Below, piece by piece: positions 43,330-51,514 of a stretch of 64,000 nt of DNA. This DNA is from Verrucomicrobiales bacterium. GTDB lineage: Bacteria; Verrucomicrobiota; Verrucomicrobiia; Limisphaerales; J093. The position numbers and the translations under genes are program-made. Numbering within the stretch: the first letter of the stretch is position 1; the number at the start of each line of letters is the position of its first letter. The stretch covers positions 124,001-188,000 of the forward strand of contig JABTUJ010000011.1 in assembly GCA_015075445.1 (NCBI GenBank), written 5' to 3'. Below the pieces are notes generated by a model that saw only the letters and a list, made by a program, of their open reading frames with translations, had not been told where the DNA came from and made no database searches.

Positions 43330-44604
43330 TCAATCACGCGACGGGGGGCAGCCGATGGCCGTGAGGTGCCGTTCGGTGCGGATCAACAACTGCCCTTGGG
43401 AAACGGCCATCGAAGCCTGTACCTTTTCGCCCAGAGGATTCCGGGCCAGCACCTCGAAGCGGGGGCCCGCCTTGATCACGGTCGTCGCGCCCTGATCGTT
43501 GAGGAAGTAGACGCGGCCGTCGGCATAAACCGGCGAGGCCGAAAAGGTCCCCTCAAGCCGCTCCTGCCAGAGGATCTCGCCCGTGGCGGCCGCGAGACAC
43601 AACGCCAGGCCGGTATCGGTGATGACAAACACGTGGGGGGTGACGTGCAACATGGACGGCACCTTGGGCATGCCTTTGCGCTGTTGCCACACGAGGTTCG
43701 ACTCGCCGAGTTCGCCGCGGCCCCCGAGTCGGAAGGCCTTGATGGACTCCCGGCCACCCCACCCGCCGGCGGTGAAGACCAGGCCCTGTCCCACCACGAC
43801 GGACGGCGCCTTGCCTTCGCCCACCACGGTGCTCGACCAGAGTCGTTCGCCCGTTTCGGCATCAAACCCCTGGACCACATCCCCGGCTTCGGTCACCACT
43901 TCCGCGCGGCCGGCGGCGGGGGTCCAGATGACCGGCGTGCCGTGGGCGATCCGGGAAAGCCCGCGCCGGCCTCGCCAGCGCTCCTGGCCGGTCTTCGTGT
44001 CCAGTGCCAGCACGTAGCCCTGGTCCCAGGGTTCCTGCCATCCGAGCGACCGCTTCTCCTCGCCTTCCCCGCTGCCGTCGCGCGCCATGATCAGCAGGCC
44101 ACGGTACAGGACGGGAGAGGAACCCAAACCGTGCTGGCTGTAGAAGGGATGACGGCGGTTGGTCCAGACCACCGCCCCGCGGAAGTCGCAGGCGACGAAA
44201 CTGCCGTCGTAGAAACAGGCATAGACACGCTCGCCGTCGGTGGCCGGGGTCGGAGTCGCAAAGGAATTCCGGGCTTCCTTGCGCCCGGGCACCTGACGGA
44301 ACGCCTCGTGATCCCACAAGACCCGGCCCGACTTCCGGTCCAGCGAGAGTACCCGACAGGATGCGCCGTTTTCAGTGGCGGTGGTGAGGAAGACCTGGTC
44401 AGCCCAGACGATGGGCGACGACCAGGCCTGCCCGGGCAGAGGGGTCTTCCAGGCAAGCTGCGCGGTAGCGCTCCAGTGGAGCGGCAGGTTGGTCTCGGTC
44501 GAATGGCCCTGACCGGTGGGGCCGCGGAATTGAGGCCAGTTCTCGCCACGAGCACCGGCCAGCCCGGCCAGGAGCAGCCAGGGAGTGCAGGCAATCAGCT
44601 TCAT
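43330..44604 (-). CDS. Secreted PQQ-type beta-propeller protein
   Basis: 424 residues from ATG 44604, which follows GGAGGAG. Signal peptide LIACTPWLLLAGLAGARGE, then WPQFRGPTGQGHSTETNLPL, the standard opening of the outer-membrane-assembly-like PQQ propellers common in Planctomycetota and Verrucomicrobiota. Several blades end with W motifs (GRVLWDHEAF, GQERWRGRRG, GERLWSST, GEILWQERL). These proteins resemble BamB and quinoprotein dehydrogenases, but no quinone-binding catalytic residues are evident. Probably an operon with the SGNH hydrolase. Confidence 0.87.
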   Translation of the reverse strand: MKLIACTPWLLLAGLAGARGENWPQFRGPTGQGHSTETNLPLHWSATAQLAWKTPLPGQAWSSPIVWADQVFLTTATENGASCRVLSLDRKSGRVLWDHEAFRQVPGRKEARNSFATPTPATDGERVYACFYDGSFVACDFRGAVVWTNRRHPFYSQHGLGSSPVLYRGLLIMARDGSGEGEEKRSLGWQEPWDQGYVLALDTKTGQERWRGRRGLSRIAHGTPVIWTPAAGRAEVVTEAGDVVQGFDAETGERLWSSTVVGEGKAPSVVVGQGLVFTAGGWGGRESIKAFRLGGRGELGESNLVWQQRKGMPKVPSMLHVTPHVFVITDTGLALCLAAATGEILWQERLEGTFSASPVYADGRVYFLNDQGATTVIKAGPRFEVLARNPLGEKVQASMAVSQGQLLIRTERHLTAIGCPPSRD

Positions 44605-44833
44605 CCATCTTCTCCTCCGTCGGGCCCGGCTGGAATCCCGGCAGGGGCCCGGCCGACCGGCCGCGCGTCCACGTCCACCCCGGTGCGGCGGGGGCGGGCA
44701 TGCGAAAAGCACTCTCGCGGCGGTCCGGTTCATGGGGGCACTATCCCGGAACGCGCCCGGAAAACAAGCATGACCGCGCGGGGTCCGGCGCGCGCGCCGC
44801 GCAAGATGGGGGCGTCGCCAGCCAACTGCGGGC

Positions 44834-44862
44834 TTGACCGCCTGCGGCACGTCCCGTATGAG
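44834..44862 (+). promoter_or_regulatory. Candidate sigma-70 promoter of the ilvB leader
   Basis: TTGACC (44834-44839), 17-base spacer, TATGAG (44857-44862). The predicted start near 44869 would leave only about five bases before the leader-peptide ATG at 44874, so that peptide would be read from a nearly leaderless RNA. Confidence 0.5.
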
Positions 44863-44873
44863 TCCACCTGCAG

Positions 44874-44954
44874 ATGAAACCGAACGGGTGCCCAGTCCGG
44901 CTGTGGGTCGTCGTTGTAGCCAACGACGCCACCGTTGGGTTGGGTCGCTACTAA
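44874..44954 (+). CDS. Valine-rich leader peptide of the ilvB attenuator
   Basis: A 26-codon frame ending in TAA, reading [20 protein letters not shown] then VGLGRY. Four consecutive valine codons (GTC GTC GTT GTA) plus two further Val and two Leu codons make it look like the ivbL/ilvL control peptides of enterobacteria. Ribosome stalling at Val codons when charged tRNA is scarce would free the antiterminator that follows. It is too short for ordinary gene callers. No good Shine-Dalgarno is visible. Confidence 0.75.
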   Translation: MKPNGCPVRLWVVVVANDATVGLGRY

Positions 44955-44981
44955 GCGGACATTGGCACCCAAAACCCACGG
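44932..44981 (+). promoter_or_regulatory. Antiterminator of the ilvB attenuator
   Basis: CCGTTGGGTTGGGT (44932-44945), inside the 3' part of the leader peptide, can pair with ACCCAAAACCCACGG (44967-44981). That pairing uses up the left arm of the terminator, so the two folds exclude each other. A short upstream hairpin, GTCGTT / AACGAC around the valine codons, could serve as the pause structure. Confidence 0.6.
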
Positions 44982-45005
44982 CTGGCCGACAGTCGTGGGT
45001 TTTTT
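44971..45005 (+). terminator. Intrinsic terminator of the ilvB attenuator
   Basis: Stem AAAACCCACG / CGTGGGTTTT, perfect over 10 bp and extendable by three more pairs (one G-U), with a 7-base loop, followed directly by six T residues. It lies between the leader peptide and ilvB, so it must be bypassed for ilvB expression. Confidence 0.85.
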
Positions 45006-45046
45006 GTTGCCCCCGGGCGCGGCCAGTCAAACGAGCACAGCAACAC

Positions 45047-46882
45047 ATGAGCCATTCGCAATTGCATTCACCGACTCTCCCGGAACCCACCGGCGCGCCG
45101 GCGCCTTCCCGCCCGGCGCCGGCTCCCGCCACGCTCGCGGGCAGCGACCTCCTGGTTCGCTGCCTCGAACGGGAGGGTGTCGAGGTGATCTTCGCCTACC
45201 CCGGCGGAGCCAGCATGGAGATTCACCAGGCGCTCACCCGCTCGAAGCAGATTCGCACCTACCTGCCCCGCCACGAACAAGGGGGCGTGTTTGCCGCCGA
45301 AGGCTACGCCCGCGTGACCGGCAAGGCGGGCGTCTGCATGGCCACCAGCGGCCCCGGCGCCACCAACCTCGTCACCGGCATCGCCGACGCCTACATGGAT
45401 TCGGTCCCCCTGATCGCCATCACCGGCCAGGTCCCGCAGGCCATGATCGGCAAGGGGGCCTTCCAGGAAACGGACATCTTCGGGATGACGTTGCCGGTGG
45501 TGAAACACAGCTATCTGGTCACCGACATCAACACGCTCCCGCGCGTCGTCCAGGAGGCCTTCCACATCGCCCAGACGGGCCGGCCGGGTCCGGTGCTGAT
45601 CGACGTGCCCAAGAACGTCCAGCAACAGCGCACCACTCCGGAGTTCCCCACCGCGATCAACCTGCGCGGCTATTCGCCCGACCGGCGCGCTGATGATGCC
45701 TCGCTGCTTCAGATCCTGGACCTCATCGCGAAGGCCCAGCGCCCGGTCCTTTACTGCGGCGGTGGCATCATCACCAGCGGGTCCGCCGCGGAGTTGCGGC
45801 GGTTCGCGGCTGCCACGGGCATCCCGGTGACCACCACGATCATGGGTTGCGGCGCCTTTCCCGAGACCGATCCGCTCTCGCTCAAGTGGCTGGGCATGCA
45901 TGGTTCGGCCTACGCCAACTGGGCGGTCGCCGAGGCCGACCTGCTCCTGGCTTTGGGCGTTCGTTTCGATGACCGCGTCACGGGCAAGGTCGAGAAGTTC
46001 TGCGAGCACGGCACCATCGTGCATATCGACATCGACGCCTCCGAGATCAACAAGAACCGCGCCGTCCACTTCCCGATCATCAGCGACATCCGCTACGCCC
46101 TCGAGCGCCTGAATGTCCTCCTCGCCGAGCGTCCGCTCCCGGCGCGATTCGAAGCCTGGCAGGCCCGGGTCGCGGAGCTCAAGGCCAAGGCGCCCCTCAA
46201 CTGGCGCGTCACGGAGGAGGTGCTGAGATCGCAGCATGTCCAGGATCACATGGGCGGTGACGCCAGCCAGGTCATCCTTCCGCAGGAGGCCATTGCTGTC
46301 CTTTACGAGCTCACCAAGGGCGAGGCCATCATCACGACCGGTGTGGGGCAACATCAGATGTGGGCCGGCCAGTTCTACCAGTACAGCCAGCCACGCCAGC
46401 TCGTGACCAGCGCGGGCCTGGGTTCGATGGGATTCGGCTATCCCGCGGCGTTGGGCGCCAAGGTGGCGCGGCCCGACAAGCAGGTCATTGACATCGACGG
46501 CGACGGCTCGTTCCTGATGAACGTGCAGGAGTTGGCCACCGCGCACATCGAGGGGATTGCCGCCAAGGCCATGATTCTCAACAACCAGCACCTGGGCATG
46601 GTGATGCAGTGGGAGGACCGTTTCTACCACGGCAACCGCGGTCACACGTACCTGGGCGACCCGGACTTCCGGCAGCAGATCTACCCGGATTTCGTGGCCA
46701 TCTCGAAGGCCTTCAACGTGCCCTGTGAACGGGTCGTGTTCCGCCGTGACCTCCGCGCTGCCATCCAGCGCATGCTCGACTCCGACCAGCCTTACGTGCT
46801 GGACGTCATCACGCCCTACACCGAGCACGTCCTGCCATTCATCCCGGCCGGCCGGACGGTGCAGGAGATGATCTGGGCCTAG
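45047..46882 (+). CDS. ilvB: Acetolactate synthase, catalytic subunit
   Basis: First common enzyme of branched-chain amino acid synthesis; condenses pyruvate to acetolactate (or with 2-ketobutyrate) using thiamine diphosphate and FAD. 611 residues from ATG 45047, after an Ala/Pro-rich N-terminal extension. Signatures: [19 protein letters not shown] with the catalytic Glu in [15 protein letters not shown], and the cofactor motif [16 protein letters not shown] followed by [18 protein letters not shown]. The regulatory subunit ilvN and ilvC are not adjacent. The long upstream leader carries an attenuator, and a perfect palindrome follows the stop. Confidence 0.97.
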   Translation: MSHSQLHSPTLPEPTGAPAPSRPAPAPATLAGSDLLVRCLEREGVEVIFAYPGGASMEIHQALTRSKQIRTYLPRHEQGGVFAAEGYARVTGKAGVCMATSGPGATNLVTGIADAYMDSVPLIAITGQVPQAMIGKGAFQETDIFGMTLPVVKHSYLVTDINTLPRVVQEAFHIAQTGRPGPVLIDVPKNVQQQRTTPEFPTAINLRGYSPDRRADDASLLQILDLIAKAQRPVLYCGGGIITSGSAAELRRFAAATGIPVTTTIMGCGAFPETDPLSLKWLGMHGSAYANWAVAEADLLLALGVRFDDRVTGKVEKFCEHGTIVHIDIDASEINKNRAVHFPIISDIRYALERLNVLLAERPLPARFEAWQARVAELKAKAPLNWRVTEEVLRSQHVQDHMGGDASQVILPQEAIAVLYELTKGEAIITTGVGQHQMWAGQFYQYSQPRQLVTSAGLGSMGFGYPAALGAKVARPDKQVIDIDGDGSFLMNVQELATAHIEGIAAKAMILNNQHLGMVMQWEDRFYHGNRGHTYLGDPDFRQQIYPDFVAISKAFNVPCERVVFRRDLRAAIQRMLDSDQPYVLDVITPYTEHVLPFIPAGRTVQEMIWA

Positions 46883-46898
46883 CCGGAAATCCCCTACC

Positions 46899-46978
46899 CG
46901 CTGGTAGGCGCCGACGTGAGGAGGCGTTGGGGGCCCGGGGCAATACCCTTCGCCTCCTCACGTCGGCGCCTACCAGCG
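46899..46978. repeat. Perfect 28-bp inverted repeat between ilvB and a kinase gene
   Basis: CGCTGGTAGGCGCCGACGTG, then AGGAGGCG (46899-46926), is repeated exactly in reverse complement at 46951-46978, with a 24-base loop. It lies between the convergent ilvB and Ser/Thr kinase genes and could act as a bidirectional, Rho-assisted transcription stop. The arm (GTAGGCGCCGACGTGAGGAGG) has the look of a dispersed Verrucomicrobiota repeat; only one copy is in this window. Confidence 0.9.
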
Positions 46979-47008
46979 CGGAGGGGTCGGTTCTTGATAT
47001 TGGCCCCA

Positions 47009-48505
47009 TCAAACGGTCGCGGTTGCTCCGGCGAAGGGCGGCGGACCGCCGGGCGGGGGAGTCTCGCCCCGCAGCGTTGGCGAGGAACGGCGGATGTCCT
47101 GGACGTCGGTCCTCACTTCACTGACATGCTGATACCGGCGCGAGGGCTCCTTCTCGAGGGCGTGCAAGACCACTTCATCCACCCGCACATCGACCCGGAC
47201 TTGGCGGGACGGAGGTGGGAACTTGCCGAGGGGGAGTTCACCCGTGAGCATTTCGTAGAACACGACCCCCAGGGAGTAGATGTCAGCCCGGTGATCCACT
47301 CGTTGGGGATGCTCGATCTGCTCGGGCGCCATGTAATGCGGCGTGCCCACGACCGAACGATCCTCCGTGAGCGCCGGGGTTGCCGGCTCGGGGTGCACGA
47401 GTTTGGCAATGCCGAAGTCGGCCAGCTTCACCCGGCCCTGTGGGGTGAGGAGGACGTTCTCGGGTTTGATATCGCGGTGGACCACTCCTTGCTGGTGCGC
47501 AAATTCGAGCGCTTCGCAGATCGCGGGCACCAGGGCCAGCGCGGTTTCAGGTGCGAGCCGGCCCGCTCGCAAAGCCTGGCGCAACGTCGAGCCCTCCACG
47601 TACTCCATGAGGAGGTAGAACATGCCATCGGCCTCGCCGGAATCGTGGATCGCAACGATGTTCGGATGATTTAGCCGCGCCAACGCGCGGGCCTCGCGGG
47701 TGAAGCGTTCGGCAAACCGCGGGTCCCCCGCCCTCTCCGGCAAAAGGACCTTCAACGCCACGAGCCGGTCCAGCTTCGGCTGACGCGCCTTGAACACCAC
47801 CCCCATGCCGCCGTGGCCCAGGCACTCGAGGATCTCGAGGTGGGGAAACCGTCGGGCCACCTCGGCGACGGAGGGCGGCGCCACCGAACTGCGGACAGGT
47901 GCCGAGTCGTCGACGGTCCCGGTCTGGGTCGCCAACCCTACGCGCATCAGGCACTGGGGACACAAGCCTTCCGGCGCATTCCCGGGTAGAGGTGCATGGC
48001 ACCGTGAACACACGACTCCCGCGCCTGACGCCGATGCGGGGACAGGAGGAGGCGGCGATGCCGGCCCCGCCGGTGGCAGAGACGGGGACGATGCCGTTCG
48101 GGACGCGCGGTTGAACTGGTAGATCACCTGCACGTTGAACGCCAGCACCGCCACGAGGAGTCCCACCAGGACCGTGTCCATGCCGCTCCACACTCCCGCG
48201 GCCAGGAGCAGCCCGTTCAGCAGCGCCAAGACCGGAATGAGCAGGCCCAAGCCGAGGAAGTACGCCGGCCAGCACACCCGCACCCGGCCATCCTCGACGG
48301 TCACAAACGAGAGCTTGCGTCGGAGCCCGGGGGAAGTCCGACCCGAGGGAACTCCGCGCGGGTCAGACCGGCCATCGGCCAGGCGGTGCGTTAGCCACAC
48401 GGCAAACACGACCAAGGCTATGATCGCTGCCGCCACGAGCAGCACGATCAGGAAAACGACCGCGATTTCCGTGATCCCCAGCCTCGCCAGCATCGGATGA
48501 CTCAT
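47009..48505 (-). CDS. Membrane-anchored Ser/Thr protein kinase
   Basis: 498 residues. Membrane helices are near residues 12-38 and 85-130. Then come a Pro/Ala linker and a zinc-ribbon (CSRC and CPQC, residues 168-190). The Hanks-type kinase domain (about 225-480) is complete: LGHGGMGVVFKA, catalytic Lys in VALKVLL, HRDIKPENVLL, ADFGIAKL, GTPHYMAPEQ. Unlike most PknB-type kinases the membrane part precedes the kinase domain. Its neighbour is an ECF-like sigma factor; such sigma/kinase pairs are typical of Planctomycetota and Verrucomicrobiota, where the kinase is thought to control the sigma. Confidence 0.92.
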   Translation of the reverse strand: MSHPMLARLGITEIAVVFLIVLLVAAAIIALVVFAVWLTHRLADGRSDPRGVPSGRTSPGLRRKLSFVTVEDGRVRVCWPAYFLGLGLLIPVLALLNGLLLAAGVWSGMDTVLVGLLVAVLAFNVQVIYQFNRASRTASSPSLPPAGPASPPPPVPASASGAGVVCSRCHAPLPGNAPEGLCPQCLMRVGLATQTGTVDDSAPVRSSVAPPSVAEVARRFPHLEILECLGHGGMGVVFKARQPKLDRLVALKVLLPERAGDPRFAERFTREARALARLNHPNIVAIHDSGEADGMFYLLMEYVEGSTLRQALRAGRLAPETALALVPAICEALEFAHQQGVVHRDIKPENVLLTPQGRVKLADFGIAKLVHPEPATPALTEDRSVVGTPHYMAPEQIEHPQRVDHRADIYSLGVVFYEMLTGELPLGKFPPPSRQVRVDVRVDEVVLHALEKEPSRRYQHVSEVRTDVQDIRRSSPTLRGETPPPGGPPPFAGATATV

Positions 48506-48637
48506 ACACCACTTCCTACCGGGACGGGTTCCGAAAGTTACACCGGGCGCACCCGAGCGGTGCCGGCTTCGTGCGACCGGACCGCTGCGGGAAGGGTACC
48601 TTGGGGACCCTGTCGGGGTCAGGTGACCCGCTGCCAG

Positions 48638-49411
48638 TCATGGACCCAACGCAGCGAATAGACTGCGCAACTCCTCCTCCACCTCGGCTGGGGATGCGAC
48701 CGTCTGCGCCACTTCGTCCCGCAGCAGTTCCCGGTAGCGATGTCGCAGCCGGTGTGCTGCGATCTTCACCGCGCCCTCGCTGAGCCCCAGTTCCTCGCCC
48801 AGGGCACGGTAGGGCCGTTCCGAGCGGTCGCCGGCCAGGGTATCCTTGAGGCGCTCGAACAGGGGCTGCCGACGCGCCGCCGTGTACTCCCGGCGCAGGC
48901 GGCTCAGCACCCGCTCCAGCAACGCCAGGGCCCACTGACGGTCAAAGGCGCGGTCGGGTGTGTCCCCCGGGGCCGCCGGCCCGTCGCGCCAGCGGGTCTC
49001 CGCGGTATCGAGGTCGAGCGACACCGGTGGCGCTGGACCCCCACGTTTCTGAGCGCGGGCCTTCTCCGCTTCGTGGGCGAGGAAGTGCTTGAGTGAAGCC
49101 AGCAGGAAGGAACGAAACCGGCCGCGCGCCGGATCAGCCCTGGCCAGCGTGCGCCGTCCGAGCAGTTGCGCGAAGAACCCCTGGGTAAGGTCCTGGGCGT
49201 CCGGCGGTGAGTAGCCCAACCGGCGTACGTACGCGTAGAGCGGCGGCCAGTAGCTTCGGCAGAGTTCCTCGAGCGCCGCGTGCGCCGCGGTGTCCTCGCC
49301 CCGGCCGGCCTGCAGCACCGCGGTCCATCGCGTGGTGGCAAAAGGACGCGGCGAACCGGAGGGCGACGGCTGGGCGGGGGAGGCGTGTGACGGGGTCGAA
49401 CAGCAGCTCAT
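48638..49411 (-). CDS. ECF-like sigma factor paired with a Ser/Thr kinase
   Basis: 257 residues. The opening FATTRWTAVLQAGRGEDTAA and region 2 (LYAYVRRLGYSPPDAQDLTQ, GRFRSFLLASLKHFL) are typical of the sigma factors found beside kinases in Planctomycetota and Verrucomicrobiota. Region 4 reads YRALGEELGLSEGAVKIAAHRL. A linker between regions 2 and 4 (ARAQKRGGPAPPVSLDLDTA) is longer than in small ECF factors. It is upstream of the kinase gene by 130 bases on the same strand and probably forms one signalling unit with it. Confidence 0.9.
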   Translation of the reverse strand: MSCCSTPSHASPAQPSPSGSPRPFATTRWTAVLQAGRGEDTAAHAALEELCRSYWPPLYAYVRRLGYSPPDAQDLTQGFFAQLLGRRTLARADPARGRFRSFLLASLKHFLAHEAEKARAQKRGGPAPPVSLDLDTAETRWRDGPAAPGDTPDRAFDRQWALALLERVLSRLRREYTAARRQPLFERLKDTLAGDRSERPYRALGEELGLSEGAVKIAAHRLRHRYRELLRDEVAQTVASPAEVEEELRSLFAALGP

Positions 49412-49436
49412 CGAAGTGAGGGGACGTACCGGAGGA

Positions 49437-49624
49437 CGTGGCCGTGAAGCGGGTTCACGGGTGGATCGCCCCCAACGTTAACCATGCGTCCAGGTCACGG
49501 TCCTGATCCTGGTTGGCGAAGCGAAGCGGACGGCCGCCCGGCATCGGATTGGGTACGCGCAGCAAGGCACGCTGCTCGCCGGCCGGCAACTCGGACGTCG
49601 GAACGTTGGCCCGCCAAACGGCGG
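49437..49624 (-). pseudogene. Duplicated 3' fragment of the DUF4832 gene
   Basis: 188 bases nearly identical to 51327-51514 with no gaps. On the minus strand they encode VWRANVPTSELPAGEQRALL, ending in LDAWLTLGAIHP plus stop, the C-terminus of the DUF4832 protein at 51345. Nothing of the rest of the gene is present, so this is a fragment. It marks the left border of the toxin-antitoxin island. Confidence 0.85.
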
Positions 49625-49786
49625 CGAGAACACCGCCTGGCTGACATGGAGAAGGGACGGTGGTGGGGGGGGCACCACGGAGGTCACGAAGGGAATCGCG
49701 GATCAACGCGGAAGGAGGCGGAGGGGGGGATGGGGTACAGCGGGGGGGCGATGCCCGCCGGGCCGGCTTTGGTGTTTTTGGCCCGG

Positions 49787-50035
49787 TCAGCCCGTCCGGT
49801 CAGGCGGAACCGGCTGCGGTTCTTCCTTGAGGGCAAGGGCGGAAGCAGCTTCGTGCCGGCGTTCCTCCTCGGCCACATAGCGGCGCAGATCCTCCGCCGA
49901 CCGGATCAGCGGCCCCGGCTGTTGGGCCTCAGCCGCGCGCAGTTCGGCGAAGATGCGGTTCATGTCATAGCCTGCTTCGCGCGCCAGGTCGTCTTTCACC
50001 TGCCAAAGCTCTTCAAGCAGCGGATTCGTCTTCAC
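49787..50035 (-). CDS. Small protein accompanying a PIN toxin (antitoxin-like)
   Basis: 82 residues from GTG 50035, starting VKTNPLLEELWQVKDDLARE and AGYDMNRIFAELRAAEAQQP. This family of short helical proteins starting KTNPLLEELW is one I associate with VYIETS-type PIN proteins, usually overlapping the toxin's 3' end. That overlap is present here in the toxin's original frame. The antitoxin role is inferred from context; the C-terminal half (RRYVAEEERRHEAASALALK) looks divergent. Confidence 0.65.
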   Translation of the reverse strand: MKTNPLLEELWQVKDDLAREAGYDMNRIFAELRAAEAQQPGPLIRSAEDLRRYVAEEERRHEAASALALKEEPQPVPPDRTG

Positions 50036-50440
50036 AGGGGGAGTCTCCCATCAATTCGAGCGGGGTGCAAACGTGCGGCAAGTCCAGGTGAGCAAATAGT
50101 CGGCAGCGATCGCCGTGGCCACAGCCAGATGCACGGCGTCGCGGGCGGCGTTGGGCGGCAGGCAACCCGTAGAGAGAAAGAGGCGAGCCAATTCCTCGGC
50201 GTCTGCGCTCACCGCGACACGGGGAAGCGATGCCAGCACGGCCAACCACCGCCTGACTTGCTCGGGATCGCCCCGGCTGGCTTCAGCCATCACTTCCTGG
50301 GAAGCGACACAGACAAAGCCGTCGCGGCGTTGCCGCCACCAGTCGCGCGTGACCTGCTGGTTTGCTGCCGTAAGCAGATCGCGGCTCGGGACCGCCACCA
50401 GGTAGCTGACGATGCTGGTTTCGATGTAAACGGATTCCAT
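50013..50440 (-). pseudogene. PIN-domain toxin with an internal deletion
   Basis: From ATG 50440 the frame reads MESVYIETSIVSYLVAVPSR and AARDAVHLAVATAIAADYLL, a PIN ribonuclease of the VYIETS type, then TWTCRTFAPRSN and stop at 50051. In another frame the DNA continues LPHVCTPLELMGDSP and CEDES to a stop at 50013; CTP-x-ELMG is the known C-terminal motif of this family. So the gene has lost an internal piece (I estimate some 20-30 codons) with a frame change. Acidic residues of the first part remain, but the last strand and motif are out of frame, so the toxin is probably inactive. Confidence 0.65.
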
Positions 50441-50511
50441 TTGTGTGGCGGCAGGAGGCTACTTCTGGGGACTTGGCTTGGTCAAGGGGGCGCCGGAGAG
50501 AACAGGCTGCC

Positions 50512-50904
50512 ATGGGGTCAAACGTTGACTTTCGACATTTGTCACACTTGATCGCAGCGCTGCCCGCTCGGGCCGGGCGCTCTTCCGTCTGCCACCAGCG
50601 TCGCCAGAGCTCCCGGGGCGCCGGCGGGAAAGTCCACTCCTGCCTCACCACCAAAGGCCAGGTGGTGATTCCGCTCCGGCTCCGCAAGCTCTACCACATC
50701 GAGGACGGCACCCGCGCCATCGTCACCGCCACCGACGAGGGCATCCTGCTCAAGCCGGTGACACGCCATGCGATCAACCGCCTGCGCGGCATCCTCAAAC
50801 GCAAGCCCGGAGGCCAACCCTTCGCGGAGGAGTGGGCGGAACACCAGCAGCGGGAAAAGGAAATCGAGGAGGCCAAGCATGCCCGCTGCACCGGTTCTCG
50901 ATAG
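50512..50904 (+). CDS. AbrB/MazE-type antitoxin with a displaced 5' end
   Basis: The swapped-hairpin DNA-binding domain is clear: HSCLTTKGQVVIPLRLRKLY then HIEDGTRAIVTATDEGILLK, followed by a tail that would bind the toxin (GQPFAEEWAEHQQREKEIEE). The usual methionine just before the LTTKGQVV strand is missing. The nearest in-frame starts lie 35-45 codons upstream (ATG 50512, TTG near 50548) in sequence that does not look like antitoxin. The native start was probably lost when the upstream sequence was replaced. The last 26 bases overlap the PIN gene, the normal VapBC arrangement. Confidence 0.65.
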   Translation: MGSNVDFRHLSHLIAALPARAGRSSVCHQRRQSSRGAGGKVHSCLTTKGQVVIPLRLRKLYHIEDGTRAIVTATDEGILLKPVTRHAINRLRGILKRKPGGQPFAEEWAEHQQREKEIEEAKHARCTGSR

Positions 50905-51283
50905 CTTTGCCCTGCTCGCGTTTCTTCGGGGCGAGGCGGGCGATGCCAAGGTCGCCGGGCTGTTGGAAAAGGCGGGCGAGCGCGACGCCCCGCTGCACAT
51001 GACCGAGGTGAACTACGCCGAGATCAAGTACATCGTGCTCCGCCAGGACGGCGCCGCGCGCTGGGCGGAGGTGGCCCGCGACCTGCCCACCCTGCCCATC
51101 GAATTCCATCCGGCGGACCGTGAACTGGCCGACGTGGCGGCGGACTTCAAATGCCGCTTCCGCCTCAGCCTGGCCGACGCCTTCGCCGCCGCGCTGGCCA
51201 GGAAGCACAAAGCCGAACTCGTCACCGGCGACCCGGAATTCAAGGCGGTGGAAAAGGAGATCAAGGTCGTCTGGCTGAGGTGA
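50879..51283 (+). CDS. VapC-type PIN ribonuclease toxin
   Basis: 134 residues from ATG 50879. The PIN active-site acids are present: D8 in VLDSFALLAFLRGE, Glu in MTEVNYAEIKYIVL, Asp in LSLADAFAAALA, and Asp in LVTGDPEFK. It would cleave RNA when freed from the AbrB-type antitoxin encoded just upstream. Reading frame and length are intact, unlike the PIN gene on the other strand 450 bases away. Confidence 0.88.
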   Translation: MPAAPVLDSFALLAFLRGEAGDAKVAGLLEKAGERDAPLHMTEVNYAEIKYIVLRQDGAARWAEVARDLPTLPIEFHPADRELADVAADFKCRFRLSLADAFAAALARKHKAELVTGDPEFKAVEKEIKVVWLR

Positions 51284-51326
51284 GGGGTCAGGGTTTGTAT
51301 TTCAGTAGAACGGGCATGCCAGGGTC

Positions 51327-51514
51327 CGTGGCCGTGAAGCGGGTTCACGGGTGGATCGCCCCCAACGTCAACCAGGTGTCCAGGTCGCGGTCCTGATCCT
51401 GGTTGGCGAAGCGGAGCGGGCGCCCGCCCGGCATCGGGTTGGGTACGCGCAGCAAGACACGCTGCTCACCGGCCGGTAATCCGGACATGGGAACGTTGGC
51501 CCGCCAAACGGCGG
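51327..51514. repeat. Direct repeat, right copy (3' end of the DUF4832 gene)
   Basis: The intact counterpart of 49437-49624, in the same orientation and of equal length (188 bases). Mismatches are scattered; there are no indels. Together the two copies bracket 1.7 kb holding the toxin-antitoxin genes. Confidence 0.88.

Noticed and set aside
44605..45132. N-terminal extension of the PQQ propeller protein on the minus strand.
   Set aside because: The signal peptide and ribosome site fit ATG 44604, and the extension runs antisense through the ilvB leader and terminator.
50523..50552. TTGACT ... TTGATC upstream of the AbrB gene as a promoter.
   Set aside because: No acceptable -10 at a suitable distance.
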